Shown: positions 35,069-44,930, numbered from the stretch's first letter. The stretch: 64,000 nucleotides of DNA from an uncultured Roseobacter sp. (GCF_947499265.1 NZ_CANMNK010000002.1:310001-374000), one strand, 5' to 3'. Notes: a model not told the origin generated them from the letters alone. Numbers and translations are program-made.

Positions 35069-36673
35069 ATGAGATTAACGTCACAGGCTTTGCCCTCGTC
35101 AGAGAGTTTTCAGTCGAACCGGGCCGCGCATCTGGACGCCTTGGCGGAGATCGCAGAGGTCGCGCAATCGGCAGCGCTGGGCGGCGGCGAGAGATCCCGC
35201 GCACGGCACGTGAGCCGGGGCAAGATGCTGCCCCGCGACAGGGTGGCGAACCTGCTCGACCCTGGCAGCCCGTTTCTGGAGGTGGGCGCGACAGCCGCGC
35301 ATGGGCTTTACGACGGTGCGGCCCCCTGCGCGGGCGTGATCGCCGGCATTGGTCAGGTGCGGGGCCAAGAGGTCATGGTCGTTTGCAACGATGCCACGGT
35401 GAAGGGCGGCACCTATTACCCGATGACGGTGAAAAAACACCTGCGCGCGCAGGAGATCGCGCAGGAGAACCACCTGCCTTGCGTCTATCTGGTCGACAGT
35501 GGCGGGGCGAACCTGCCCAATCAGGATGAGGTGTTCCCCGACCGCGATCATTTTGGCCGCATTTTCTACAATCAGGCGCGGATGTCGGCGCTGGGCATCC
35601 CGCAGATCGCGGTGGTCATGGGGTCGTGTACGGCGGGGGGCGCTTATGTTCCGGCGATGTCCGATGTAACAATCATCGTGCGCGATCAAGGCACGATCTT
35701 TCTGGCCGGTCCGCCGCTGGTCAAGGCCGCGACCGGCGAAGTTGTCAGCGCCGAAGACCTTGGCGGCGGCGATGTCCACACCCGGCTGAGCGGGGTGGCG
35801 GATTATCTGGCGGAGGATGACGCTCATGCGCTGAGCCTCGCGCGGCGGGCGGTGGGGTCGCTGAACCGCGCCAGGCCAACAACCGTGCAGTGGGAAACAC
35901 CCGAAGACCCGGCCTATGATCCGGAGGAAATCCTCGGCGTGGTGCCTGCCGACCTGCGCACGCCTTACGACATCCGCGAGGTGATTGCCCGCCTTGTGGA
36001 TGGATCGCGGTTCGACGAGTTCAAACCGCGGTTTGGCGAGACGCTGGTGACCGGGTTCGCGCATCTCAAGGGCTGCCCTATCGGGATCATCGCCAACAAT
36101 GGCGTGCTGTTTTCCGAATCCGCTCAGAAAGGCGCGCATTTTGTCGAGCTCTGCTCGCAACGCTCTATCCCGCTGGTTTTCCTGCAGAATATCACCGGCT
36201 TCATGGTCGGGCGCAAATACGAAAATGAAGGCATTGCGCGGCACGGGGCCAAGATGGTGACCGCCGTCGCCTCCACCGAGGTGCCCAAGATCACCATGCT
36301 GGTGGGTGGCTCATTTGGGGCGGGCAATTACGGCATGGCGGGGCGCGCCTATTCTCCGCGCTTCATGTGGACCTGGCCCAATTCACGGATTTCGGTCATG
36401 GGCGGGCCGCAGGCGGCGGGTGTGCTGGCGACCGTCAAACGGGAGGCGCTGGAGAAGGCGGGCGAGAGTTGGTCAGCGGAGGACGAAGCCAAATTCAAGC
36501 AGCCCACCATCGACATGTTCGAACGGCAGAGCCACCCGCTTTATGCCTCCGCGCGCCTTTGGGATGACGGGGTGATCGATCCACGCAAAAGCCGGGACGT
36601 GTTGTTCCTGTCGCTCTCTGCGGCGCTGAATGCCCCGATTGAGGAGACGCGGTTCGGCGTCTTCCGGATGTGA
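35069..36673 (+). CDS. mccB: Methylcrotonyl-CoA carboxylase, beta (carboxyltransferase) subunit
   Basis: Transfers the carboxyl group from carboxybiotin to 3-methylcrotonyl-CoA, giving 3-methylglutaconyl-CoA in leucine degradation. 534 residues, full length. Carboxyltransferase blocks: [55 protein letters not shown], and the C-terminal [19 protein letters not shown], which is characteristic of MCC beta rather than propionyl-CoA carboxylase. TAGGAGAG before the ATG. It lies upstream of mccA with two unrelated ORFs between. Confidence 0.95.
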   Translation: MRLTSQALPSSESFQSNRAAHLDALAEIAEVAQSAALGGGERSRARHVSRGKMLPRDRVANLLDPGSPFLEVGATAAHGLYDGAAPCAGVIAGIGQVRGQEVMVVCNDATVKGGTYYPMTVKKHLRAQEIAQENHLPCVYLVDSGGANLPNQDEVFPDRDHFGRIFYNQARMSALGIPQIAVVMGSCTAGGAYVPAMSDVTIIVRDQGTIFLAGPPLVKAATGEVVSAEDLGGGDVHTRLSGVADYLAEDDAHALSLARRAVGSLNRARPTTVQWETPEDPAYDPEEILGVVPADLRTPYDIREVIARLVDGSRFDEFKPRFGETLVTGFAHLKGCPIGIIANNGVLFSESAQKGAHFVELCSQRSIPLVFLQNITGFMVGRKYENEGIARHGAKMVTAVASTEVPKITMLVGGSFGAGNYGMAGRAYSPRFMWTWPNSRISVMGGPQAAGVLATVKREALEKAGESWSAEDEAKFKQPTIDMFERQSHPLYASARLWDDGVIDPRKSRDVLFLSLSAALNAPIEETRFGVFRM

Positions 36674-36749
36674 AGAGGATGAGCGCTCTGCCTCCCGTCG
36701 GATGTGCAACCCGATCGGATCGCTGCGCCAGGTGCGGAGGTTCAGGAAG

Positions 36750-37172
36750 ATGGTGACATGTGATGAAGCCAAACAGCGTTACCCGGAAGCCGAAGTCTTC
36801 AGCTTTGGCGACACGCCGGAACTGATCGCCGAACTCACCGCGCTGGTCCGGTCAGGTGCCAAACGGGCGACCTGTTCGGCCATGGCCGACATCGAGGCCG
36901 GACGACAGGCGCCGCCCCGTGTCGGGCGGCGCGACATTGCGCTGGCGCCGGATGGTACGCCCGCACTGGTGATTGAAACCCTGGAACTGCGCGAGACGAC
37001 CTGGGAGATGATGACCGAGGAGATGGCGCTGGCAGAAGGCGAGAATGAGACGTTGGCGGGCTGGCGCGAAGGGCACAAGCGCTACTACACGCGTCAGGGC
37101 ATCTTCGACCCGGACATGAAGCTCATCTGGGAGCGCTTCGAGGTGGTTGAAGATTTCGGAGCAGACGGATGA
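36750..37172 (+). CDS. ASCH-domain protein
   Basis: A 140-residue protein with the ASCH fold: FSFGDTPELIAELTALVRSG, KRATCSAMADIEAG, then ALVIETLELRETTW and RYYTRQGIFDPDMKLIWERF. ASCH domains resemble PUA domains and are thought to bind RNA or modified nucleotides; some members hydrolyse N4-acetylcytidine. Placement inside the leucine operon is conserved-looking packing rather than a clear functional link. The start at 36750 follows GGAGG by 10 bases. Overlaps the next gene by 4 bases (ATGA). Confidence 0.83.
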   Translation: MVTCDEAKQRYPEAEVFSFGDTPELIAELTALVRSGAKRATCSAMADIEAGRQAPPRVGRRDIALAPDGTPALVIETLELRETTWEMMTEEMALAEGENETLAGWREGHKRYYTRQGIFDPDMKLIWERFEVVEDFGADG

Positions 37173-37858
37173 AGGGCATCAAGGGCCTGGGCGACAGGAT
37201 TGCGGAAACGGTCAGCGGGTTGAAACTGCCGACGCTCGGGCGCGAAGTGGAACTGCCGGTCTATGTGATTCACAATTCCCCGGATGCCGAAGACTATTTC
37301 TTCATCTTCGATTTTGAGGACTTCGTGGAACAGTCGCGTCAGGGCTGGTTTGTGCGGCCCAAATTACGGCTCTGGGCCGGGCGGTCGGATTTCAACCGCC
37401 GCGCCTTTGCCCGTCAGTTCCGGCAAAGTTTTGCGCAGGAATTCGAAATGGCGCGCGCGGATCTGGCCGCGCAAAAGGATGTCAAGCGCGGGTGGTTTGG
37501 CGGTCTGCCGGGCTTTTTCCGCGATATCGCCGCCCCCACCTTGCCGGGGGTGCTGTCCAATCTTGTCTTGCTGGTTGCGCTCTCCGCCGGAAGCAAGGTG
37601 CTGACACAGATTTTGCCAGCGGGCTGGATGCGGCAGAAAACCGATGCGCAAAAGTTGGAAGACGGCATTCAGGAGACCAGGGATAAGGTCGATGCCGCCC
37701 TCGGACAGATCGAGATCACGCTGCATATGGACCTTTATCGCCATGCGTGGCGGGGCCAGCCGCCCGGTCGGATGACGGGGGTCGACTATGACGCCTGGCC
37801 GCTGCCGCAATACGTACAACAACACTTGATGGATGGGACATCCGGCTCATGGTGGTAA
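37169..37858 (+). CDS. Unknown protein with one hydrophobic helix
   Basis: A 229-residue protein I do not recognise. The N-terminal ~100 residues are soluble and rich in aromatics (AEDYFFIFDFEDFVEQSRQG); a basic/aromatic stretch KRGWFGGLPGFF precedes one hydrophobic segment (about residues 128-151, TLPGVLSNLVLLVALSAGSK). The C-terminal part is amphipathic helix then MDLYRHAWRGQPPGRMTG and a tryptophan-rich end (GTSGSWW). It overlaps the ASCH gene by 4 bases and ends 3 bases before mccA, so it is certainly co-translated with the leucine pathway. Confidence 0.65.
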   Translation: MKGIKGLGDRIAETVSGLKLPTLGREVELPVYVIHNSPDAEDYFFIFDFEDFVEQSRQGWFVRPKLRLWAGRSDFNRRAFARQFRQSFAQEFEMARADLAAQKDVKRGWFGGLPGFFRDIAAPTLPGVLSNLVLLVALSAGSKVLTQILPAGWMRQKTDAQKLEDGIQETRDKVDAALGQIEITLHMDLYRHAWRGQPPGRMTGVDYDAWPLPQYVQQHLMDGTSGSWW

Positions 37859-37861
37859 CTC

Positions 37862-39802
37862 ATGTTTGATACAATTCTGATTGCGAACCGGGGCGAGATT
37901 GCCTGCCGGGCTATGGAAACCGCCCGCGCCCTGGGGGTCCGATGTGTGGCGGTCTATTCCGATGCGGATGCAGGTGCAAAGCATGTCGCGATGGCTGATG
38001 TGGCCGTGCATATTGGCGGGTCCGCCCCGGCGGACAGCTATCTGCGCGGCGATGTGATCATTCAGGCCGCACGTGAGGCAGGTGCCCAGGCCATCCACCC
38101 CGGCTACGGGTTCCTGAGCGAAAACCCCGATTTTGTCGAGGCCGTGGAAGCGGCGGGTCTGACCTTCATCGGACCCTCCGCATCGGCGATCCGGGCAATG
38201 GGTTTGAAGGATGCAGCAAAGGCGCTGATGGTGGAGGCGGGCGTGCCCGTGGTGCCGGGCTATCATGGCGCAGACCAGGATGATGGGCTGCTGGCCGCAG
38301 AAGCCGAAAAGATCGGCTACCCGGTGCTGATCAAGGCGGTGGCGGGCGGCGGCGGCAAGGGCATGCGTCTGGTCGAAACGGCAGATCAGTTTGCCGCAGC
38401 TCTGGCATCGGCGCGCAGCGAAGCGCAGACGGCATTCGGCAATTCGGATGTGTTGGTGGAGAAATTCGTGACCCAGCCGCGTCACATCGAAGTACAGGTC
38501 TTTGGCGACGGCAGCCGCGCTGTGCATCTGTTTGAGCGGGACTGTTCGCTGCAGCGCCGCCATCAGAAGGTGATCGAAGAGGCCCCCGCGCCCGGCATGA
38601 CCGAAGAGATGCGCAGCGCGATGGGCGCAGCTGCGGTACGTGCGGCGGAAGCGATCGGTTACAGCGGCGCGGGCACCGTCGAATTCATCGTTGATGGGGC
38701 AGGCGGGCTCAAAACGGACGGGTTTTTCTTCATGGAAATGAACACCCGCCTGCAGGTCGAACACCCGGTGACGGAAGCGATCACAGGCGTCGATCTCGTC
38801 GAGTGGCAGCTGCGGGTCGCCGCAGGCGAAGGCCTCCCGACCGCGCAGGAGGACCTGAAGATCGAAGGCCATTCCTTTGAAGCGCGGCTTTATGCCGAAG
38901 ACGTGCCCGCCGGGTTCCTGCCCGCAACCGGTACGCTCAGCCATCTGTGTTTTCCAGAGGATGTCCGCGCCGACAGCGGCGTGCGGGCTGGCGACGTCAT
39001 CAGCCCGTTCTACGACCCGATGATTGCCAAGCTGATCGTGCATGGCCCCAATCGCGATATCGCCTTGGCCCGTTTGCGCCAGGGTCTGGCAGGCACCGAA
39101 GTCGGCGGAACGGTCACGAACCTCGCTTTTCTGGGCGCCTTGGCGAGTCATACCGGGTTCGGGCGTGGGGAGGTGGATACCGGGCTGATCGGTCGTGAGA
39201 TTGATGCGCTGACACGCCCGCCAAAAGCCGCGCCGCACCACATCGCAGCGGCGGGCATGGCCGCCCTGACCCTCACCAATCCAGCGGACAATGCCGGGTT
39301 CAGCCTCTGGCACCCCTTGCGCCACGGGGTGCAACTGGTCTGGCAGGAAGAGATCTTAGATCTCTCCGTCGAGGTCATCGATGCGGACCACCAACGCTGG
39401 GATGTCGTAGGAGAGATCGTCGCGGCGCACCGCCGGGACGGACGATGGCAGATCGCCGGACAGCCTGCGCCAAACGTAAGCGTCGCCGGGGCCGTCATCA
39501 CGGTGTTCGACGGCTATGGTCTCGCCTTTCGCCACGTCGATCCACTTGACCGGGCCAGTGGGGCGGCAGGCGATGGCAACCTGATCGACGCGCCGATGCC
39601 GGGGCTCGTCAAAACCATTGACGCCACGGTCGGGCAATCGGTGACACAGGGGGATCGTCTCGCCGTCCTGGAGGCGATGAAAATGGAGCACGCCTTGCTG
39701 GCGGCGCGCGACGGTGTGGTGGCCGAGGTGCTGGCGCAGGCTGGTGATCAGGTCGAAGCGGGCGCCGCCCTCATCCAGCTTGAACCCGAGGAGGCGTCAT
39801 GA
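37862..39802 (+). CDS. mccA: Methylcrotonyl-CoA carboxylase, alpha (biotin carboxylase/BCCP) subunit
   Basis: Carboxylates its own biotin with ATP and bicarbonate. 646 residues: N-terminal biotin carboxylase (FDTILIANRGEIACRAMET, IHPGYGFLSENPDF, the ATP loop KAVAGGGGKGMRLV, EMNTRLQVEHPVTE), a middle BT-like linker domain, and a C-terminal biotinyl domain with the acceptor K607 in VLEAMKMEHALL. Paired with mccB. Similar acyl-CoA carboxylases exist, but the ivd, HMG-CoA lyase and hydratase neighbours fix the substrate as methylcrotonyl-CoA. Confidence 0.95.
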   Translation: MFDTILIANRGEIACRAMETARALGVRCVAVYSDADAGAKHVAMADVAVHIGGSAPADSYLRGDVIIQAAREAGAQAIHPGYGFLSENPDFVEAVEAAGLTFIGPSASAIRAMGLKDAAKALMVEAGVPVVPGYHGADQDDGLLAAEAEKIGYPVLIKAVAGGGGKGMRLVETADQFAAALASARSEAQTAFGNSDVLVEKFVTQPRHIEVQVFGDGSRAVHLFERDCSLQRRHQKVIEEAPAPGMTEEMRSAMGAAAVRAAEAIGYSGAGTVEFIVDGAGGLKTDGFFFMEMNTRLQVEHPVTEAITGVDLVEWQLRVAAGEGLPTAQEDLKIEGHSFEARLYAEDVPAGFLPATGTLSHLCFPEDVRADSGVRAGDVISPFYDPMIAKLIVHGPNRDIALARLRQGLAGTEVGGTVTNLAFLGALASHTGFGRGEVDTGLIGREIDALTRPPKAAPHHIAAAGMAALTLTNPADNAGFSLWHPLRHGVQLVWQEEILDLSVEVIDADHQRWDVVGEIVAAHRRDGRWQIAGQPAPNVSVAGAVITVFDGYGLAFRHVDPLDRASGAAGDGNLIDAPMPGLVKTIDATVGQSVTQGDRLAVLEAMKMEHALLAARDGVVAEVLAQAGDQVEAGAALIQLEPEEAS

Positions 39803-40464
39803 TCACCTTGCACCACTGCCCGCAGACGCGGTCAATGCGCACGCTTTGGGTGCTCAATGAATTGGACGTGCCGTTTCAGCTGCGCAGCTACCCCTTTGAC
39901 CGCACGCTGCGCAGCCCGGAATTTCTGAGTCTGTCGCCCGCTGGCCGGGTGCCCGCGCTGGAAATCGACGGGGAGCGGATGTTTGAAACCGGTGCCATCA
40001 CCGAATACCTCTGCGAGCGCTTTAGCCCTGAGCGTTTGGGCCGGATGCCGGGCAGCCCGGATCGGATGTCCTGGCTGGTCTGGCTGCATTTTTCCGAAAC
40101 CCTCAGCCAGCACACCGCCGCCCTGACCCAGCAGCATGTGGCCCTTTACGAAGACCGGATGCGCAGCCCGATTGTCATGAAACTGGAAGCCGCGCGAGTT
40201 CGAAAATGCTACGGCGCCATCGAGGCGCGGCTGACAACGCCGGTTGAAAACCGCGACTACCTGCTGAACTCGGGGTTCACGGCGGCGGACATCTCGGTGG
40301 GGCAGGCGGTCTATATGGCACGGCACTTTGCGACGCTGGATGATTTCCCAGCCACTGCCGATTGGTATGCGCGGATCACCGCGCGCGACGGCTTTCAGGC
40401 CGCTCTGCCAAAAGGTGACGGCATTTATGACCGAGACTTTTACGCGCCATGGCCGTTAGAGTGA
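39799..40464 (+). CDS. Glutathione S-transferase
   Basis: A 221-residue cytosolic GST: N-terminal thioredoxin-like domain with the short start MITLHHCPQTRSMRTLWVLNEL, where the Ser after TR is a likely active-site residue; GRVPALEIDGERMFETGAI with the cis-Pro and the glutathione-binding Glu-Thr/Ser pair; and an all-helical C-terminal domain. It overlaps the mccA stop by 4 bases. GST genes are found in several roseobacter liu clusters, but no specific thioester or conjugate substrate can be inferred. Confidence 0.88.
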   Translation: MITLHHCPQTRSMRTLWVLNELDVPFQLRSYPFDRTLRSPEFLSLSPAGRVPALEIDGERMFETGAITEYLCERFSPERLGRMPGSPDRMSWLVWLHFSETLSQHTAALTQQHVALYEDRMRSPIVMKLEAARVRKCYGAIEARLTTPVENRDYLLNSGFTAADISVGQAVYMARHFATLDDFPATADWYARITARDGFQAALPKGDGIYDRDFYAPWPLE

Positions 40465-40495
40465 TCAGAACGGTGATCAAAGGGGAGGGTGTCGG

Positions 40496-41353
40496 GTGAG
40501 TCTAGGGCCATGCGAAATATTCGAGGTCGGTCCGCGGGACGGGCTGCAAAATGAGGCACGCGATATTCCCGTGGCGGAAAAGGTGGCGCTTATTGACAGG
40601 CTGAGCCGTGCCGGGTTCCGCCGCATAGAGGTTGCGAGCTTTGTATCCCCGAAATGGGTGCCGCAGATGGCGGGATCCGGCGAGGTGCTCGCCGCCATAA
40701 AGCGCGCCGACACGATACGCTACGCCGCCCTCACCCCGAACATGCGCGGGTTTGAGGATGCCAAATCTGCAGGTGCGGATGAAATCGCGATTTTTGCCTC
40801 CGCCTCGGAAGGGTTTTCCAAAGCCAATATCAACGTCAGCATCGCCGAAAGCATCGAACGTTTTAAGCCCATCCTGGAGGAAGCGCGCCACATTGACCTG
40901 CCGGTGCGGGGCTATGTCTCTTGCGTCGTGGAATGTCCCTACGACGGTGCGGTGGCACCCGCGGCAGTGGCCGACGTCGCCGACCGGCTTTTTGGCATGG
41001 GGTGTTATGAGGTCAGCCTTGGGGACACCACGGGGGCGGGCACACCCGATAGCATCGCACGCATGCTGCTAGCGGTGCGCGATGTGGTGCCGGTGGGCCG
41101 GCTCGCTGGGCACTATCACGACACCCACGGCCGCGCGATGGAGAACATCGACGCCTCGCTCAGCCTTGGTGTCCGGGTGTTCGACGCAGCGGTCGGGGGC
41201 TTGGGCGGCTGCCCCTTCGCGCCCGGTTCAGCCGGGAATGTCGCCACGGAAAGCGTGGCGCGCCATCTGGCGACCCTTGGCTATGAGACCGGTCTTGATC
41301 TTGATGTGATCGAGGAAGCCGCGGAAATGGCGCGCGCCATGCGCTCCGGCTGA
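40496..41353 (+). CDS. mvaB: Hydroxymethylglutaryl-CoA lyase
   Basis: Cleaves 3-hydroxy-3-methylglutaryl-CoA to acetoacetate and acetyl-CoA, the last step of leucine degradation. 285 residues. Catalytic Arg-Asp in EVGPRDGLQNE, the signature GLGGCPFAPGSAGNVATE with the catalytic Cys, and the metal His pair in GHYHDTHGRAMENI. The start is a GTG at 40496 with AGGGGAGGG 6 bases upstream; the first residues SLGPCEIFEVGPRDG fit the family N-terminus. Confidence 0.95.
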   Translation: MSLGPCEIFEVGPRDGLQNEARDIPVAEKVALIDRLSRAGFRRIEVASFVSPKWVPQMAGSGEVLAAIKRADTIRYAALTPNMRGFEDAKSAGADEIAIFASASEGFSKANINVSIAESIERFKPILEEARHIDLPVRGYVSCVVECPYDGAVAPAAVADVADRLFGMGCYEVSLGDTTGAGTPDSIARMLLAVRDVVPVGRLAGHYHDTHGRAMENIDASLSLGVRVFDAAVGGLGGCPFAPGSAGNVATESVARHLATLGYETGLDLDVIEEAAEMARAMRSG

Positions 41354-41366
41354 CAGGACCTGCGCG

Positions 41367-41882
41367 GTGGATTTCTTCAAGGGCACAGAACGGATGATGA
41401 CCATGGACGATGGCGTCTGGTTGCGCCATGCCAACCCGTGGTCGGGCTGGACACGCATGCTGACCTGCCTGCCGTTTCTGGTGCTGGCGATCTGGAGCCG
41501 GGTCTGGATCGGCACATGGGCCCTGATCCCTGTGGCGTTGGCGATCTTCTGGATCTGGGTTAATCCGCGCGCCTTTCCGCCCCCCGCACGTCTGGACAGC
41601 TGGATGAGCAAGGGCGTGCTGGGGGAGCGCATTTTTCTCAACCACCGGGCGGAGGTCGCAGATCATCATCGCCGTGCCGCCATCGTTCTGAGCCTGCTCA
41701 GCCTGCCGGGTTTTGTTGTGATGGTCTGGGGGCTCTACGGGCTGTGGTGGGAAGGGGCCGTTTTTGGCACCATCCTGACGGCGCTGCCCAAGATCTGGTT
41801 CGTCGACCGCATGGTCTGGATTTATGAAGATTGGGTGCGGGACGGGCGTTCTGTGCCGGGATTGGAGAGCAGGGATGTTTGA
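41367..41882 (+). CDS. Membrane protein resembling DUF6653
   Basis: A 171-residue membrane protein with the characteristic HANPWSGWTR and WVNPRAFPPPARLDSWMSKG stretches, which I associate with DUF6653. Hydrophobic segments: about 32-46, 48-66, and 107-142. The GTG at 41367 is taken as start; an ATG at 41394 would shorten it by 9 residues. It overlaps the enoyl-CoA hydratase by 8 bases, so it belongs to the leucine operon. No biochemical role is known. Confidence 0.72.
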   Translation: MDFFKGTERMMTMDDGVWLRHANPWSGWTRMLTCLPFLVLAIWSRVWIGTWALIPVALAIFWIWVNPRAFPPPARLDSWMSKGVLGERIFLNHRAEVADHHRRAAIVLSLLSLPGFVVMVWGLYGLWWEGAVFGTILTALPKIWFVDRMVWIYEDWVRDGRSVPGLESRDV

Positions 41883-42657
41883 CACAATCACCATCGAAAC
41901 CGACGCGCGGGGCGTGGCGACGCTGACCCTGAACCGGCCGGAAAAGCACAACGCCATGTCGGCGCAGATGCTGGCGGACCTGACCGAAGCGGCGTCTCTC
42001 TTGGGGGCGGATGACGCCGTGCGGGTGGTGGTGCTGACCGGGGCGGGCAAGAGCTTTTGCGCAGGCGGCGATCTGGCCTGGATGCAGGCACAGCGCGAGA
42101 TGGACGCGGAAACCCGCTCTGCCGAGGCGCGCAAGTTGGCGACCATGCTGGGCGCGCTCAACAGCCTACCGAAACCGCTGATTGGTGCGGTTCAAGGCAA
42201 CGCCTTTGGGGGCGGTGTCGGCATGGCCTGCGTCTGCGATGTGGCCATCGCGGTGGAGGGTGCGAAGTTTGGCTTCACCGAGACGCGGTTGGGCATCATC
42301 CCCGCCACCATCGGCCCCTATGTACTGGCGCGTATGGGCGAGGGCCGTGCCCGCCGCGTGTTCATGTCCGCGCGGATTTTTGGCGCGGCGGAAGCAGTCG
42401 ACCTGGGGATACTGGCGCGATGCGTTCTACCGGAAGGCCTGGCCGAAGCCATCGAGGCGGAAGTGTTACCCTATCTTGCCTGCGCGCCGGGGGCTGTGGC
42501 GGCGGCCAAGCAGCTGGCCCGCGATCTGGGCCCTCGGATTGATGCCAGCGTCGTCGATCACACGATTTCGGCACTCGCCGCACAGTGGGAAACCGAGGAA
42601 GCCGCTGAGGGCATTGCGGCGTTCTTTGACAAACGTAAGCCCGGTTGGGTCGGGTGA
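41875..42657 (+). CDS. Enoyl-CoA hydratase family, probable methylglutaconyl-CoA hydratase
   Basis: A 260-residue crotonase-fold enzyme: NRPEKHNAMSAQM, VVLTGAGKSFCAGGDL, oxyanion-hole VQGNAFGGGVGMACVCDVAI and the TETRLGIIPATIGP block with Glu at the catalytic position. Position at the end of the ivd-mccB-mccA-mvaB cluster makes hydration of 3-methylglutaconyl-CoA to HMG-CoA the most likely reaction (LiuC). The paralogy in this superfamily is high, so this rests on context. Convergent with the GntP gene across 151 bases in which I see no clear terminator. Confidence 0.88.
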   Translation: MFDTITIETDARGVATLTLNRPEKHNAMSAQMLADLTEAASLLGADDAVRVVVLTGAGKSFCAGGDLAWMQAQREMDAETRSAEARKLATMLGALNSLPKPLIGAVQGNAFGGGVGMACVCDVAIAVEGAKFGFTETRLGIIPATIGPYVLARMGEGRARRVFMSARIFGAAEAVDLGILARCVLPEGLAEAIEAEVLPYLACAPGAVAAAKQLARDLGPRIDASVVDHTISALAAQWETEEAAEGIAAFFDKRKPGWVG

Positions 42658-42808
42658 TTGGCTCCTGGAGAAAACTCTATTGGTTTTGAAGAAACGACAG
42701 GTCCGTCAAGTGTGTTCTTACAATCCGATGACAAGAAATACATGGCCAACGCCTCGATTTCTAAACCCGCGGCGGCTTGATTTCGGGGGCTCGGTCGTCC
42801 TGGGTGGT

Positions 42809-44179
42809 TTAGAATGCGCCCAACCAGCTCGCGAGCGCGAGCGTTACCGCCAGAGCCACAACCGGGATTGCGACGGAAACAACAAAGATCGGGCCATAAG
42901 CCTCCTTGTGGGTCAGTCCGGCGATCCCAAGCAGGGTCACAACCGCCCCGTTATGCGGCAGCGCGTCGAGGCCCCCGGTTGCCAAAGCAACAACCCGGTG
43001 CAGCGCCTCAGGATCAATCCCCTCGGCAAGAGCGATATCCAGATATCGTGCGCCCAGGGCATCAAGGGCAATCGACATACCGCCTGAGGCCGAGCCCGTG
43101 ATCCCGGCAAGCAGGCTGGCCGATGCCGCAAGGCCGATCAGCGGGCTGCCCGGTATCTGGTCGGTCAATGCATTCACGGCGGCAAAAGCGGGGAGAGCAG
43201 CCACAACCGCGCCAAAGCCTACAAGCATGGCTGTATTGAAGAGCGGCAGGAGCGCGTCTTGCGACCCATCTGATAGCGTCTGCCGCGGATTGGCCAGTCG
43301 CCGCCACGACAGAGCCAGCAGCAGTAGGATCGCAAGCATCAGTGCACCGATCAATGCCCAAACCCCGATGACCCGAGACGGCGCTACCCCGCCCCAGGAC
43401 GGGTCCGCCAGATAGCCCAGATCAAGGCGCGGGAACGCCAGCTCGGCGAGCAGCCAGTTCATGGCGAAAACCGTCAAGATTGGCAGCAGTGCCAGCCATA
43501 GAGAGGGCAGTTCAGCATCGTCGAATGCTCCCGCGTCCAGTACGGACTGTGCGGTGTTTGGCGTTACTTTACCGGCGGCATAAGATAGGTAGAGCAGCCC
43601 ACCCATCCCCATGATGAGGCCTGCGATCACGCCCAGGCCCGGCGCTGCGAAGGCCGTTGTTCCGAAATACGGCATCGGGATTGCATTCTGAATGGCGGGC
43701 GATCCGGGCAGCGCGCTCATTGTGAAGGTAAAGGCACCCAAGGCGATGGCTGCCGGGATCAGCCGATGGGGCAGCCCGGATGCGCGGAACAAAGCGACAG
43801 CGAGAGGGTAAATTGCAAAGGCCACGACGAAGAGCGAGATGCCACCATATGTCAGAGCTGCGCAGGAGAGCACCACAGCGGGCAGAGCCTGAGCTGGCCC
43901 AAGTTTCGCAACGATCGCGCGGGCCAGAGCCATCGCTGCGCCGGAAGCCTCCATCAGTTTGCCAAAGACCGCGCCAAGCAGGAACAACGGAAGGAAAGCA
44001 ACCACAAAACCACCGGTTGCCGGCATGAAGCGCTGCGTCAGCGTCGCGAGCAGCGGATCGGTGGCGAGTAAGGCGGCCAGCAACGCCATGACCGGTGCCG
44101 CCAGGAGCACCGGCCAGCCGCGATAGACCGACCAGATCAGCAATCCCAAGGGCAAAAGAAGGGTGAGAAGCGGCAGCAT
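42809..44179 (-). CDS. GntP-family gluconate/H+ symporter-like permease
   Basis: A 456-residue integral membrane transporter of the GntP type (ion transporter superfamily) with about 12-14 hydrophobic segments. Typical blocks: an N-terminal LLTLLLPLGLLIWSVYRG, the re-entrant region GAVFGKLMEASGAA, and LTYGGISLFVVAFAIYPLA, plus GITGSASGGMSIALDALG. GntP members import gluconate, D-serine or other hydroxy/amino acids with protons. No catabolic gene is adjacent, so the substrate stays unknown. It stands alone between two divergent/convergent gaps. Confidence 0.87.
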   Translation of the reverse strand: MLPLLTLLLPLGLLIWSVYRGWPVLLAAPVMALLAALLATDPLLATLTQRFMPATGGFVVAFLPLFLLGAVFGKLMEASGAAMALARAIVAKLGPAQALPAVVLSCAALTYGGISLFVVAFAIYPLAVALFRASGLPHRLIPAAIALGAFTFTMSALPGSPAIQNAIPMPYFGTTAFAAPGLGVIAGLIMGMGGLLYLSYAAGKVTPNTAQSVLDAGAFDDAELPSLWLALLPILTVFAMNWLLAELAFPRLDLGYLADPSWGGVAPSRVIGVWALIGALMLAILLLLALSWRRLANPRQTLSDGSQDALLPLFNTAMLVGFGAVVAALPAFAAVNALTDQIPGSPLIGLAASASLLAGITGSASGGMSIALDALGARYLDIALAEGIDPEALHRVVALATGGLDALPHNGAVVTLLGIAGLTHKEAYGPIFVVSVAIPVVALAVTLALASWLGAF

Positions 44180-44431
44180 GGCGCCAACCTAGTCGCGAAT
44201 AGATCGGGAATTAGCACGGCAATTTGCCGCAGTGCAGAATGAAGCGGCAGCCAAGTTGCTTCCGGTCAAGAAGTGGCCGGTTCCTGACGTTCGGGAGCTT
44301 GCGCCGCAGCCCGCAATGCCAAGCATCCGCAGCACGGTCCCGAGCGACTGAAGGTCGATAACACGCGCTCAAGCGGTCCTTGATGGACATCCGGCATGCC
44401 AGATGGAAAGCTTGTCTCAAGGAGAGCAAAA

Positions 44432-44896
44432 ATGAAGATCAGAGACGCAACAACAGAAGATGTGGCGGAGATGAGCGCCTTTCTGCAACAGCTCGCTGCC
44501 TTGGGGAAGCGAACGAGCCGCAGCGATCCCGCGTTTGTTCTATCGAATTACATTCACGATCCGAACAAGGTGCAATGCGCCGTGGCAGAGGATGATGACG
44601 GAACAATACTTGGCTTTCAGTCCCTGAAATTCGCAACGGAAGCGAATATCTATGGTGTGGAGCCGGGGTGGGGGATCATCGGAACACACATCCGTCCCGA
44701 CGCAGCCCGCCGCGGTGTGGGCAGAGCGCTTTTTGCAGCCACGCGTGAAGCGGCCCAGAGATCGGGGCTGACAAAGATTGACGCAAGCATCGCGGCGACC
44801 AACCCTGAGGGGCTTGCATATTATGAAGCGATGGGCTTTCGCAGCTACAGGACATCTGACGGCACGATCTGCAAGTGTCTTGATCTGACGTCTTAG
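44432..44896 (+). CDS. GNAT-family N-acetyltransferase
   Basis: A 154-residue GNAT protein: MKIRDATTEDVAEMSAFL, the acetyl-CoA loop RPDAARRGVGRALFAATREA (Q/RxxGxG/A) and NPEGLAYYEAMGF, the last beta-alpha unit. It acetylates an amine (amino acid, antibiotic or protein). CAAGGAGAG is 5 bases before the ATG. No operon partner: it is separated from the permease by 252 bases of unassigned sequence and is convergent with the next gene. Confidence 0.88.
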   Translation: MKIRDATTEDVAEMSAFLQQLAALGKRTSRSDPAFVLSNYIHDPNKVQCAVAEDDDGTILGFQSLKFATEANIYGVEPGWGIIGTHIRPDAARRGVGRALFAATREAAQRSGLTKIDASIAATNPEGLAYYEAMGFRSYRTSDGTICKCLDLTS

Positions 44897-44930
44897 TCGC
44901 TGGCTGTCCAAAGTTCTATGGACGCGCTTC

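Noticed and set aside
37847-39334. 495-codon minus-strand frame opposite mccA
   Set aside because: Antisense shadow of the biotin carboxylase gene; no domain and no ribosome site.
44180-44431. 252-base gap between the GntP-type and GNAT genes, with a 72-codon minus frame
   Set aside because: The frame lacks a ribosome site and any conserved motif; I saw no transposon ends or tRNA remnants, so nothing is called.
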